A DNA stretch of 64,000 bases from positions 58,161,501-58,225,500 of the forward strand of contig CM073593.1 in the NCBI GenBank assembly GCA_037074705.1. Direction: 5' to 3'. Below are positions 35,961 through 47,436 of this stretch, one piece after another. Each line of letters starts with the position of its first letter. Position 1 is the first letter of the stretch. Source of the stretch: Zhengitettix transpicula (Eukaryota > Arthropoda > Insecta > Orthoptera > Tetrigidae). Position numbers and translations under genes: made by a program. Under the pieces are notes generated by a model that made no database searches, was not told the DNA's origin, and saw only the letters and a program-made list of their open reading frames with translations.

Positions 35961-36045
35961 AATGAAGTACTCTGGAATCGAACCCGGGACCACTTCCAAG
36001 TACGTCGCTGCTGTAACCATCTGAGCTACCCTGTCGCACGAGTCT
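35960..36045 (-). mobile_element. tRNA-derived SINE head
   Basis: On the minus strand, box A TAGCTCAGATGG (36017-36028) and box B GGTTCGATTCC (35974-35984) match the internal polymerase III promoter with correct spacing. A D-arm-like GCTCAGATGGTTACAGC is intact. The anticodon stem and acceptor stem do not pair, so this is not a working tRNA gene but a SINE head. Confidence 0.65.
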
Positions 36046-36209
36046 CCTCTATCTCTTATGTATAAAATTTACGATTCAAATTCTTTCGTGGACAAACGTA
36101 GGACGCTTGAAGGAAGAACTGATAACTTAAGGATTACGTGAAGAAGAATGCTTAATTACAGATTGAGAGACAGAAATAAATACAATGGCTAATAAGTCAG
36201 TTTAATGAG

Positions 36210-36253
36210 AAATGTTTCATTCGACACAAACAGAATTTGGGACTTCATCAGAT
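36210..36253 (-). repeat. Penelope-type terminal motif, inverted
   Basis: The minus strand reads CTGATGAAGTCCCAAATTC and later GTCGAATGAAACATTTC, matching the conserved CTGATGAAGTCCCAAA half of the motif pair at 51031-51270 and a partly decayed second half. Confidence 0.5.
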
Positions 36254-37952
36254 GAAAATAATGCATTATGACAAAACATCATACCTAAATACCAGTCAAA
36301 AATTACTAGTTGAAAATACGTTTCAAATAACATTGTATGATAATCTATGACTAATTGATAAATCAAAAATGGAAGAACGTCAATTTCTAATCAAATACAT
36401 ATGTTTGATCCACATTTAGTCAATTTGAATATTCTTCTGTCTTACCTACTGACACTTCCTACAATCATCTAGAAGGTTCTACTATAGTTCTGTTTGTAAT
36501 CTCGTAGAGTTAAAAGGGTAAAATTACATCTGAGAAAACTATTTCCAGTGAGACTTTCGTTATCGATCATGATCTAAAAGTCACATGGAAAGTCTATAAA
36601 GTACTGAGGACTACATTTGAAATCTAGATGGCCAAGATTATATTAATTCTTGATCCTGGAATTTAATTTTAAATTATTTTTTTCTAATAAAGATTGGAGC
36701 TTAATATTATAGTTAGCTATTTAAAACATGTCAGCGGCGGCTTATAACCTAGTATTTTGTAACTCTGTAATCAGCGTGCTACCGAAAAGTAACTTCATAA
36801 GCTTTACAGGTAATTCCAAAAACTCTATCATAAAAGTTTGTAAGTGCTTTCGAAACACTCATAATTACCGTATGTGCGTTTGAAAGCTCACACCTAAATA
36901 TTGACGAAAAGTTCAAGGCCGTTGTTGTCCACGGCAATGACGTCACGTAATGTCCACTTCCCTTCCGTGCAACTTGTAATTACGTACATATGAGAGGAAT
37001 TTACATGTCCCCGTAATACGACTCTCCTGTTACCAACGTTAATAAAATTAATGCAACATTAAACCGTGAGCAAGTACAGAAACGAAAATATTTTTCCTTT
37101 TTGCTGTCTCCAAATAACGTTAATTAAATTTGAGGTCAAAAGATCTAGATTAATTTAACGGATTCTACAGAATACTGGCAAACAAAATTATAAGTTCAAA
37201 GTTACAGTAAATTAAATGGTGCACTAGTATACTTATATAGCAACACAGACGGCAGAAAATTACAGTCAGCACGTGGAATTAGAAGCACTTAAATCCTTTT
37301 AGGCAAGATACGTGGCTATTCAGACTCTACATTTGGTGAAGGGACAAAGTAGACAGTTGTTATATTTAAGCTTTCGATTTTCGGTCTGTAAAGCTTCATT
37401 TATGACTCTAAAAAATTCATTTCTTTACCCTTTGTTGATCTAATTATTTAATTTCATCATTCATAATATAAAGACCGAACATGTCATGTAAGCAAAGCTG
37501 GCAGATCCGACTGCAATATCACCCCCAGCTACTATGAGATTTTTTAATTATCTTAGTAATTTTAATTAAATAACAGGCCAAGGACTCTTGGTAACAAAAT
37601 ACTCTCTTAAATTTGTAGTCTAATCTAATAAAGCACGTATATTCAGTTGTCAGTCCCAATTAAAATTTATTTCCAATGAAATACCGGTAAGGACGGAATT
37701 TTTAGAAAATTTTAAGAACAGTAACGATTTTATCTTTGAAATTATTTTTATATATATTATAATTATATACAGGCCTACGCAAAGCGATAGCATTATTTTC
37801 GCATTGTTCTTGAAAGAAATATAAGGCATTTATTACTTTAATTTAGAGAGCCTAACAATGGCTTCAATTTAAATACAATTTATATTTAATATTTCTCTGT
37901 TTCGATGAGTTATTAATGAATAAATCAGCTAATCAGAAATATGTTGAAATAA

Positions 37953-37990
37953 AAAAAATAGCACGACGTTTTTTGAAACCTCATCAGTTG
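37953..37990 (-). repeat. Penelope-type terminal motif, inverted
   Basis: The minus strand reads CTGATGAGGTTTCAAAAAAC, then GTCGTGCTATTTTTTTTATT and CAACAT. This looks like the terminal box of another Penelope-like subfamily in which the second half is followed by a T-rich tail. Confidence 0.45.
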
Positions 37991-40900
37991 TATTTTTAAT
38001 TTTTTTTTACAAATCTGAATATTATATATTACTTGAAATAAAACTACATAAATAAGTTTTGGGAAAATTGTTGAACGTGTGCGCTTTACATACACATTGG
38101 GGCAAGAATTAACTATTCTTATTTCGTAATAATGCAGAATAAAAGAGTAAAGTTGCCGTAATTACCAGAATTAAAATGAAGAGTGGACGAAAATGAAGCA
38201 GTGAAATACAAAAACTGGCTAAACAATCACGATATTTATTTTCGTGAGAGCCATTGTTCTCAAAATAATTGTACAAGAAATAAGGTAAACCAGTGCCGAG
38301 GTTCGCCGTGAGTAATAGCCCTCTGAGTGAATAATATCCGAACTGTTCCACAGCGCATGAAAAGGCGCTGGAGTGAGACAAAGGAAGGGACATTCTTCAC
38401 AGGTCGCAGACGGTTTGGAGTAAGGATGTTATATTCAAAATTATTCAGTATAAAAAAGTCATACCCCTCCGTAGATAAACACTTAATTATAACGTAAAGA
38501 TTTATATACTGTAGTATTAATAAAAATTTTTATAACGGTTCAATATTTCCTTACACATTATTCAAATCCAATTTAGTGTGCCAATGACAATATTTAGCTT
38601 TAGATGATAAATATATTAAGTACGTTCTAAATAAAACATTTCTTAATATTTTATCAAAAATGTAATTAATAAATTTGACTCAATTATTCTGAGTGTATAG
38701 ATGGGTACAGAATCGTATCAGTATGATATATAGGTGGATTGAAAAATAAAATTTACAGTGATAAAATTCTAATTACATCAGTTCAAACATATTCTGGGGC
38801 GAGTATTATGCTACTTCATCGTTGAAGTATTTTACAAGATTTATTTACTTTCAATCTCACGTAAACTTTAGAACGTAGTGAATTAAGCGTGTGGCGTCAG
38901 CTCCAAATGTAGAAGTGCTAATGTTTGTTTGTCGTGAGACTTCCATAATGAACAGTGACACGTTCTAGTGGTGGTTGAATCTGGAATCTTAATTTCATGG
39001 CTAATTCCATTAATAAAACTCAAGGTACTTATTTACTGTATTCTCTCCTTTTTTATTTTCTATTTTATAGCTTTTCCGTCTCCCTCTATATAATTGTTTC
39101 TTTTAGGATTTTTGAAAGTTAGTGGCTGATATAGTCGAATATTAAACGGTACAGTTTCAGTTTGTTTTATTCATGTTTTGCAACTCTTAAGTGCTTTTTT
39201 CCCCAGCAGAATCACGAGAAACAGGTTAATCGACCTATTTGTTTTTGTGTTTGCAGTGCCACCTAAGACTATTGCACTTAATTTACTATTCCATCACGAC
39301 CGCCGTCTGTAAGAACTAACTGTTGGAAACTGTTTAACTGGTCTGTTAATTAGAAGTTTGTCGCGAGGGGAAGCTCGAAAAGTTATAATTGGGTAAAACA
39401 CACTAGTTTTGAATTTTTATTTGCGGACTTGTTTGTTATTAATGCTGTACGTCGTCACTAAGTCGAGTTGCAAACCAAATTCTATGGGAGATTTAGAGTA
39501 TTTGAGAACTTTTTCAGTATTTAAAAAATTTTGAAAAATTGCTAGTTTTTCCAGATTTTTATATTATGAAGGGGAGAAAACTTTCTAGATCCATATTTGA
39601 GCTAATGAATCTTAAATTTGTTGCACGTGGTTTTCTTACTCCGGAAGTTACCCAGTCCATTTATCAGAGACCTTGACACATTTCCTGTCCGATACGAACG
39701 TTTCATCGCTAGCCTATTTTAATTTGCCACATAGTTACCACTTGGCACTTGTCTAACACGCACGTCTTAAATTTAGTGATTGGAAACATTTTACTATTAA
39801 ATATTTAAAGTATGAACATCTGAGAATTCAATGTATTTTTTCTGAACCCTTCAAAACAATTATTGAAATGGGCAAGTAATTTTAAATTTTTATTTACAGT
39901 ATATATTATGACAGAGCTCTAGTACAAAACTCCTAGACATAGTTTTCTTGAATCTATTAACCGTTTACTGAAGAAATGGTACATGTGAAAATATTAAAAT
40001 ATAACATTAAATAATTAAACAACTACGGGATATATGTCAATGAGAAACAATAGTTATGTAATAAATGATAAAAACAGTGAATATGTCAGAAAAAATATGT
40101 ATTAATTAATTAAAACAAAAAATCATTACAATTATAAATTTACGTCTGTTTTGAAAATTAATTATAATAAAGCGAAATACAGATAAAAAATCTTTACGTA
40201 AATGAATAAAATCATGTTGGAGAGTAAAAAGCTATACATAATGATAATTTTGATTGGGAATATTTAAAATAATTATAATATATTTGTAAATTCATACAAT
40301 TTCAGTGTGACGGTTAAAATGCACTTGAAATAAATAGGAACAACGCAACCTTGTTTTCACTCATATTTCCGATGTTTCTTTCGGTCCGGGATACTTTGAC
40401 CTCCTCAGTTGAATATGGGCGATTCTTCAAAAGGTTACGAATTTTATGTAGCTGCTGTATTTACCGTTCAAAACCGTAGAAATTCATAGTTACCTCGTGC
40501 GACTATGCAATACCAATATAATTAAGTTATATTTATTCTCTTAGCCCTCTACTGAGTATATAGGGCAGGTCCGAAAATAAGATTAATGTCATCATCATTG
40601 ATATATTTTATTATTTGTGAATATAAAGCTGTAATCTCTATAATCTAAAATTTTGAATATAGGTTACTATTACGATGTACGGAAACACGACGAAAAGAAA
40701 CGATTTTTTTAAATTAAACTCTTGAAGATATTAAATGGCAGTTAAAAATATAGAGGGACATTAAAAAATCTAATTGAAAAAGTCTCCATGCGCAGAAAAA
40801 TTTCTTTTAAAGGTCATTTTGTGCGCAGAGAACTATTCTGTAAAACAAATGTTTTAACAGAAGTAGCGTCACAGCGTACAACGTATTTTTTTTAAAAAAA

Positions 40901-42110
40901 ATTTTACATTAAAAACACTCACAAAGGAATAATTAATGTACAGATTTCATAAGTAATATAAAGCAAAAAACCAAACGTGCAATATATTTTCAGTGGTATC
41001 TAATTTTCCGATATCTTCTCTTAGCTGTCGTTAATTTAGTATTGTGTATTTTATGTTGGATTATTTTTAATGTTTCAACATTCATAAAGTTCTAAAGTGT
41101 GTACTAATAGCCTGTTTTTAATTTTATTATTTGTTAAAAAAAACTTCTTTGGCATTAGTTATCAGAAACTGTTATAACTTGGCCGATTCGTAACTCTCGA
41201 TGGCAAGCGTTAGTGAAGCGACAGTTCGCAGATATTTTTTTACTTTATTTTTCTCGTGGGAAACCGTATCGAGGCACGGATGTTCGGCTAAGCATAAATA
41301 TTAAAAATACAAATGCAATGTAAACATGCGAAATCGAAATTTTTCAAGAAATTGTTGAAGTGGAATTCGAGTGTTTAATTGAGAAACGGAGGATTTCGAT
41401 CAAAATGTTTAGAACACGTTTCCAAATTTAGCACAATAGGCAGTCCTTCTATTCGGAATGGGAAAATAAAACGGTATTAGCGATGGATGACGCGTAAAAT
41501 ATTAAATGGAGTAATTATGAAGGCATACAAATAATATTTTTGGATATAAATTTTTATTTTCATACCTGTATCATAGCTTCATATTTTCACACCTATATAA
41601 TTGTGACAAAAATAAATTTATTTTCCGTGAGTCGTCAAATGAGGAAATTGTATTCAACGGATTATCACTAATTTAAGAATTTTTTTTTACAATAACAAAG
41701 TTTTAACACCTCCCCATAAATTTAACAAATTGAAGTTACTGGTGGAATTTGGATCCGGTTTTATTATATTAATTTTATAGACCGATCCAGCGAATGATTA
41801 TGCAATCCGTCATACGCGACATTCGTTATTATTCGAAATTTAAAAATCTGAAAGAGTAAATCAATTGTAGACCCGATGAATTCCAAGATTGAGAGTATTG
41901 TTAATCTATTATAAGTAATAAAAATGTCTTATTAAACAATTTCTGACAAATTTTGATGTTTTCATTCATTTATTGAACCAGATATTTACTCCTATTAATT
42001 CTGAATGTTTTGGTGTCACGTAATCATCTTGTTGGACCTGAATCTTTACCACGGGCCATTGTTTCTCGTGTCCTTACCGATTTCTGCGTGCAGTGGTGCA
42101 GTGAGCTCAC

Positions 42111-42153
42111 CTCTGGTGCTGACATGCGTCAAAGCCTCCTCCGCGTCCGCCAT
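42111..42153 (-). CDS. First coding exon of an ankyrin-repeat gene (ANKDD1A-like)
   Basis: The exon encodes the start MADAEEALTHVSTR plus the first base of codon 15. The ATG at 42153 has a G at -3 and a G at +4, a good initiation context. An in-frame TGA lies 69 bases upstream (42220-42222), so this is the first possible in-frame start. The exon ends CAGAG|gtgagc, a strong donor. Joining its final G to the first two bases of the exon at 21593 makes GTT (Val) and keeps the frame open, which is the main reason to accept it. It lies in a small GC- and CpG-rich island that stands out from the AT-rich surroundings. There is no signal peptide or membrane segment, so a cytosolic or nuclear protein is likely. 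Two longer open frames across the same bases on the plus strand (42005-42406 and 42010-42285) are shadows. Confidence 0.72.
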
Positions 42154-42257
42154 GCCGTCTTCGCCTGGGGGACGCTCATGGCTGCACTGGCTCCAGGGGC
42201 TTCCTCCTCTCTCCGTCCGTCAGCGACCGACCGCCGCAGCGAGGCTCTGCCATCGTT
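42154..42257 (-). promoter_or_regulatory. 5' UTR / GC-rich island of the ankyrin gene
   Basis: Upstream of the ATG at 42153 the minus strand stays GC- and CpG-rich to about 42257. There it meets ttcctgctgcag, a plausible splice acceptor, and then drops back to AT-rich DNA. If that acceptor is used, a further non-coding 5' exon lies to the right; otherwise transcription starts in or near the island. An out-of-frame ATG (first base about 42179) opens a short reading frame that ends before the splice donor, so it may act as an upstream ORF. No TATA box is obvious. Confidence 0.4.
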
Positions 42258-42860
42258 CTGCAGCAGGAACACTCACATTTATTAAGGCTATTTCACGAAA
42301 AGAAAATTACAGGAATGGAAATAATTTTTATGTAAGAGACGTCCTGGTAGTTGTTTGGGGAAGATATTACATTTCATACAAATCTGGTGGGTACCAAACA
42401 GGTTGACAAAGAAGGGTGATAGTGAAATTCAGTTGAACAGCGCCGGTAAAGGAACGTATGTCCTGCAAGTATTTAAACTCTGTAAAACAAGGAGAATGAT
42501 GATTTAAAATTCCAAATAAAAGGACGCCGACAAATAAGTAAAAACAAAATAAGTAAAAAACAAAATACATATAAACAGAGTAACTGTGAAATTCAAAACT
42601 CAAAACTGTTAGGGTTTTACGGGGTTATAAATTTAAATTGTACATTAAATACATTTCCAAAAATAAATACGTTTAGTTACCTAAGACACTTAAATAACTT
42701 GTAGTGATCTAAACATGAAAACATTGCTTCAGACGTTCTTGACAGATGGAATAATTTTCTTGGACAATTCTTCATTGGGTATTAAGACCTTTTACTCTTA
42801 AAAAATAGGTACTCTCATAACAATCACAATCGTTAGTTATTTGTCATAAGTTATAGGTTT
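42258..42860. other. Region upstream of the ankyrin start exon
   Basis: This is either promoter-proximal DNA or the start of a 5' UTR intron. It is AT-rich apart from a mixed stretch at 42340-42480. No core promoter element is convincing. Confidence 0.35.
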
Positions 42861-43113
42861 TCATTATTAAAATTTTTTTAAATGAAATTTTAAAAATTTC
42901 AAGACAAAATTTCAAGACAAAATTTCATTATTAAAATTTTTTAAAATAAAATTTAAAAAATTTCAAGACAAAATTTCATTATTAAAATTTTTTAAAATAA
43001 AATTTAAAAAATTTCAAGACAAAATTTCATTATTAAAATTTTTTAAAATAAAATTTAAAAAATTTCAAGACAAAATTTCATTATTAAAATTTTTTAAATT
43101 GAAATTTAAAAAA
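42861..43113. repeat. 51-bp AT-rich tandem repeat
   Basis: CAAGACAAAATTTCATTATT recurs at 42913, 42964, 43015 and 43066, an exact 51-base period, with diverged partial units on both sides. Each unit is rich in AAATTT palindromes. About 4.5 copies. Confidence 0.92.
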
Positions 43114-43918
43114 TAACTAACTAAATCTTAGATTATTTACTTCTCTATATCATTTAATTAATTTTCAGAATTATTTTTATATAGAGAGAAACATTCTGCG
43201 TTCGATTCTGGATTTTTCTTTCATAATCCGTTAATTTAGTTGTATAGCCTTAGATCTGAGCTGTGATTGAAATGAGTTTTCTGTTCTTGAATTCTGTAAA
43301 CTATATTGTGAGACGTACTACAAATAGCTAATATAATTTATATGGTATAATAATATTATTTGGTTAATATTATAATTTTCTGTACTCATTTTATACTCTT
43401 GTAGTCCAGCATCTTGAAGTGGTCTGTGGAATGTATTCTAACACTACGACTAAATAATACAGGAGAGTAAGTATGATTAATTTGGCGAGGTATTATCCTG
43501 AACGCTTCGAAAAGAGATCTACAAGGTTTGAGGTGATTAAGAAAGGTATATTACTTACGTAGTTGACTTTTTAAATACGTCCCATGTTTGCTAGAGTATT
43601 AAAGGAAATGTGAATGATTAATCTCAACCGGGCAGTTATAGATTGGAATAAACAACAGCTACGTTCAGGTTGAATTAGCAATAAATTGGTTAAGAACTTA
43701 AATGTATTATTTTTGTATTTAAATAATTTAAACTTAATTATGCTGCATATAATTAAGTTAGCATATTAATGGAGAGAATAATATGCCCTTTAAATTTATA
43801 ATTATTTCAAATACTAAGTTACTGAAAATATGTAACTTATTTAAACAGAAACTCTCAAACTAATGTGACCTTGAACGCAATACTTTTTTTAAAAAAAAAC
43901 AATGTATTGTTTAAAAAT
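43114..43918. other. AT-rich DNA, no gene
   Basis: No reading frame or repeat of note except a T7A9 palindrome at about 43885-43901. Confidence 0.4.
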
Positions 43919-44165
43919 TGTAATTATAATTATTGTTACATAGTACAAAGTAAAAGTTCATTAAAAACCCGTATCAAAGAACACATCCAATATCAAGCTT
44001 CTCCTTGATGAACAATCTATCGACTGAAAACGCATTATTTTTATCCGCACAATGCTAAAATTTTACATGTTTGCACCAAATGCCATTCTAAAATAATTTC
44101 CGAAAATCTAAACATTAAATCTAACAACACTGCATCACACTGTCGCATTGTAATTGGAAAATAGC
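43919..44165 (+). mobile_element. Second Penelope-like GIY-YIG remnant
   Basis: One frame reads CNYNYCYIVQSKSSLKTRIK, then EHIQYQASP, stop. It aligns with NCNSCYIGQTKRSLNTRNKEH of the better copy at 32212. The glycine of Y-I-G is changed to valine and a stop splits the domain; after it the same frame resumes with FYPHNAKILHVCTKC and ends KSNNTASHCRIVIGK, matching DWQNAKILDIE...KSNIAAIVV. It is a dead copy. Confidence 0.7.
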
Positions 44166-47100
44166 TATGCACCTTTACTTTAAAGATAACCTAATTCTTT
44201 TACTGTTAAATGGTTTGCTTCTATTTTTTTCTTGATTAATTTCAAATCTCCTTTTTTATATAAACCTTTACAGCCAGTAAATAAGCAAAAGTTGTATAAT
44301 TCTAAAGTAGTCTATTTTTAATAATTTACATATTTATTGGTTTGATTTTTCTGTTTTATTATATAATACTTGTATTTATTTTACTGTTGTCCTGTAACTA
44401 TTTGCATACACGCCAAAACTCACTAAGCATGCATCTGTTTCAAACCTTCACAAGAACTGCGCAGCCCAAGTTCTAGACTGTTCCAGTCCAGAGTTAGAAA
44501 TGGTTATTTCTATTTATTTACCCCTTCACGTCAGTGTATAGCATCTGAGACAGGAACTTTTAACACCTGGATGACCCAACCCAGTAAATATACACGGAAT
44601 ATTTTATTGTCCAGTCAACCACAGAACGCAAAGTTTTTGCCTGTGGGTTGCTTGTGATCACGTAAGAGACTGAAACGGTACTAATTAATTAAAAAAAGTT
44701 TAATTTAAATGAACTCACATCTATAACAAAACAAAATATAGTATTAATAATCTCGTAAGATTAAATTAGCAAGGGAAGTACAGCCCGAAGTTTACGTTTC
44801 ACCATATATTATTAGATAAAGATAAAAATTCGTTCTTATAGTTACCAATACAGCATCGATTGTTCCAGAATAAAACTGTAATATATAGGTCACGGAAGCA
44901 TGTAAGACCTCTCCCCTACGATTCATGCGGTTACTACTACATTATTGAATTAATTGTTTCATACCACATATATGTAGTATAAACATCCACACTTCTTTTG
45001 TCTGTATTTGGCTATTATACCTTATTATTAATTTTCAAAACAATCGTATTATATATTTCATTTCAATACTTACACATAATTGTACTAAAATTATCGTGTG
45101 AGATTTATCCTTCATTACGTGACGAGTTTGTTTACGAAGAGCGTCTGCTCAATGACTTCCATGATAAGATATTAAATCCACAAATCAGAACGTTTAGAAC
45201 TAAGACTGGGACAATCAGTGTTGCCGAACAATCGCAGTGAATTCTATTGTTTTCAGTAAGCAATATCCTAAGTCCTTTTTCGACCGCTGTATCTTCCTCC
45301 ACGCGAAAACCCCAATGCCTTCTAATTTTAATCGTTCTACAGTTCAGTGTTGAGTATATTTTTTATTTACAGTGAACCACAGTGTTGTCTCATGCAAAAT
45401 AAATAACACACTGTTGCAGTCATAACTTATGAATTAATTTGTTTTTAATTTTCATGATTTGTATAACCTTCAGTTTTATGTATTATATTAACTTAGAGCC
45501 CGACGCTGATCGGGTATTTATTTATATTAGATCGGAAAAGTTATCGATTGGTAATTTAGAATATTTTATAATTAACCCACGAGACTAAAAATTGGACATA
45601 TTGGAGAATTTTTTCTTTTCACAAAGCACCGCACCCGCCATGCCGATGGCATGATGAATTTTATATATTAGATTATCTCAGCTGTTCATGGAAAACTCAT
45701 ACTGACATTTTTTCATATTCCTATGACCTAATTTATCAATTAAAGTATCATGAATGAGAAATTTCGAAAATATTCACCGCTTTACCCTTTAATGTATTAT
45801 ATTTAAGCTGTTATACTGAAATATTTCATATTTATCATTTTAAAATTTAATTGTATTTTCAATATACTTTTTATAACGTTACTATATGAGTCTATTTAAT
45901 TTATTGATAGATTTTATTAATTAATAACGAAGGAACGGATGCAAAGAATCTAATATTCAATCCTATGTGTGTCGCGGGGCAGTATTCTTGTACCAATATT
46001 CGTAGTACGCGGCAGACTTGTAGCACAAAAGGAATAAAACGACTTTTGCAGGTGCCACAGCTACACTTGAGCCTTATTATAAGCCAGCAAGGACGTCGAG
46101 GTACCTAGAAACACGCGAGAACAAAATGCAGGCTTGGTTTAAGAAGTAGCTATTCGACCGAGCAATCTGATTCAACATCTGTATACGAACTAGACGTAAT
46201 GGGAAACAAGAAGTCCGCATCGGGTTAACTGTTTCACAATTTACACAAGTAGTTGAAAACGCGCAGATAAATTTAGCAAAGAGATAGTGAAAGTAAAATA
46301 AATGATTGTACAGTCTGTCTATACATTATTATTATTATTATTGAGGTCTAATTTTAAAATAGATGCAAAATGACTGCAAATACCAAGAAAAATCGGATGT
46401 GTGTGTCCTGAATAGCCAACACGTTCACTATGTTGCCTCCTGTGAGTGAAGAAACTCATCAACGAAATTGCCTTTTATGTAATCCTGCGTGTTTGTCGTT
46501 GTGATGCCTACGGCCATGTCAACGTCACATATTAATCCTTTTTGTTACTACAAGTTTACAGCTAAAATAAGCACTGAAAACAAATCGAGGTCCTGACAAT
46601 ATTTATTGAAATCAAACTGAGGAAAATTGATGCGTGGATTTCTTTTAGGGGAACGAGGGTGAGTTGGAGCTGAGTAATGGCGGATCGGTAAACCCGCGAG
46701 TGAAGCCCCTGGTCTTGCTCGCACTTGTTGCTTTACAAGACTACTTATGTTAACTTTCACTACACCCCGGGGAACGCAGCTACCATTTATAAGAAGCTCA
46801 GCATCGCTGAAAGTTAACAGATTCTATCTAACATAACCGTAGAGCTGTCTCCTGCTACAAACGACAGACACTATAAGTGATAATATTTTCAAAAAATACA
46901 GTGAGTATAAATCTAATTAAAATAAAATGAAACTCAGGTTTACTTATTACATTTAAATGAAGTTAAAACGTCCTACCTATTGCACCTAGGCCAGGATCAG
47001 ACAAATATTTTGTTGTTATCATCGAACTCCCTCCCCCTAATTAAACATTATCATTATTTTGTGGTTTATTAGTTCCTCTCAAAACCTTTAAATATTTTTG

Positions 47101-47196
47101 TTATTTAATATTTCGAAGAACATACTATGTATTTGCATGAATACTGATATTTATATTGAATAATAATATTTTTTAAACTTAAACCACATTTTCCTA
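44166..47196. other. AT-rich DNA, no gene recognised
   Basis: An 80-codon frame at 44998-45240 (+) ends in a polar stretch but has no recognised domain. The short (TTA)n at 46327-46342 is a simple repeat. The stretch at 46640-46790 is GC-richer and unassigned. Confidence 0.35.
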
Positions 47197-47436
47197 TCAG
47201 TCACAAATAATTAGAATTTTGGAGATCTTGAAACTATTTGTTGAAGGAGTTCCAAACATTAAAATTGGTTTAATCAATGATACATACAAAAATTTAATAG
47301 TTGTTGTGGAATCGAACAATATACATTTTCTTCTAATAAATTTAAAAATTGCATAATTGTAATTGATGGATGCTACAAATGTTATTTTCGAGTAAAACGT
47401 TATTCCTAAGTCTTTCATGACATTAACTCCTTCCAA
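47197..47436 (-). mobile_element. LINE (Jockey/CR1-like) reverse-transcriptase C-terminal scrap
   Basis: The frame reads VMKDLGITFYSKITFVASIN, then IFKFIRRKCILF, then IKFLYVSLIKPILMFGT. This follows the V-K-D-L-G-[VI]-x-[FL]-D-S-x-L-x-F...I-N block and the LY-x-S-[LI]-[VI]-[RK]-P-x-L-x-[YF] block downstream of the polymerase core in Jockey-clade LINEs. The polymerase core itself and the termini are missing, and flanking frames are broken, so it is a truncated fossil. Confidence 0.7.

Larger units (their letters stand above)
36046..42110. other. First intron, 5' part
   Basis: AT-rich DNA from the SINE to the splice donor of the first coding exon (42109-42110). It contains two inverted Penelope-type motifs (36210-36253, 37953-37990), a single TGACGTCA at 36938, and a T8A8 palindrome near 40884. 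No exon or long meaningful frame is seen; 38109-38393 (-, 94 codons) has no recognised domain. Confidence 0.45.

Noticed and set aside
35960..36045. Functional tRNA gene
   Set aside because: Polymerase III boxes are good, but the acceptor and anticodon stems do not pair, so it is called a SINE.
42005..42406. 133-codon plus-strand frame
   Set aside because: It is antisense to the GC-rich start exon; the minus strand has a correct start context, donor and phase match, the plus strand has none.
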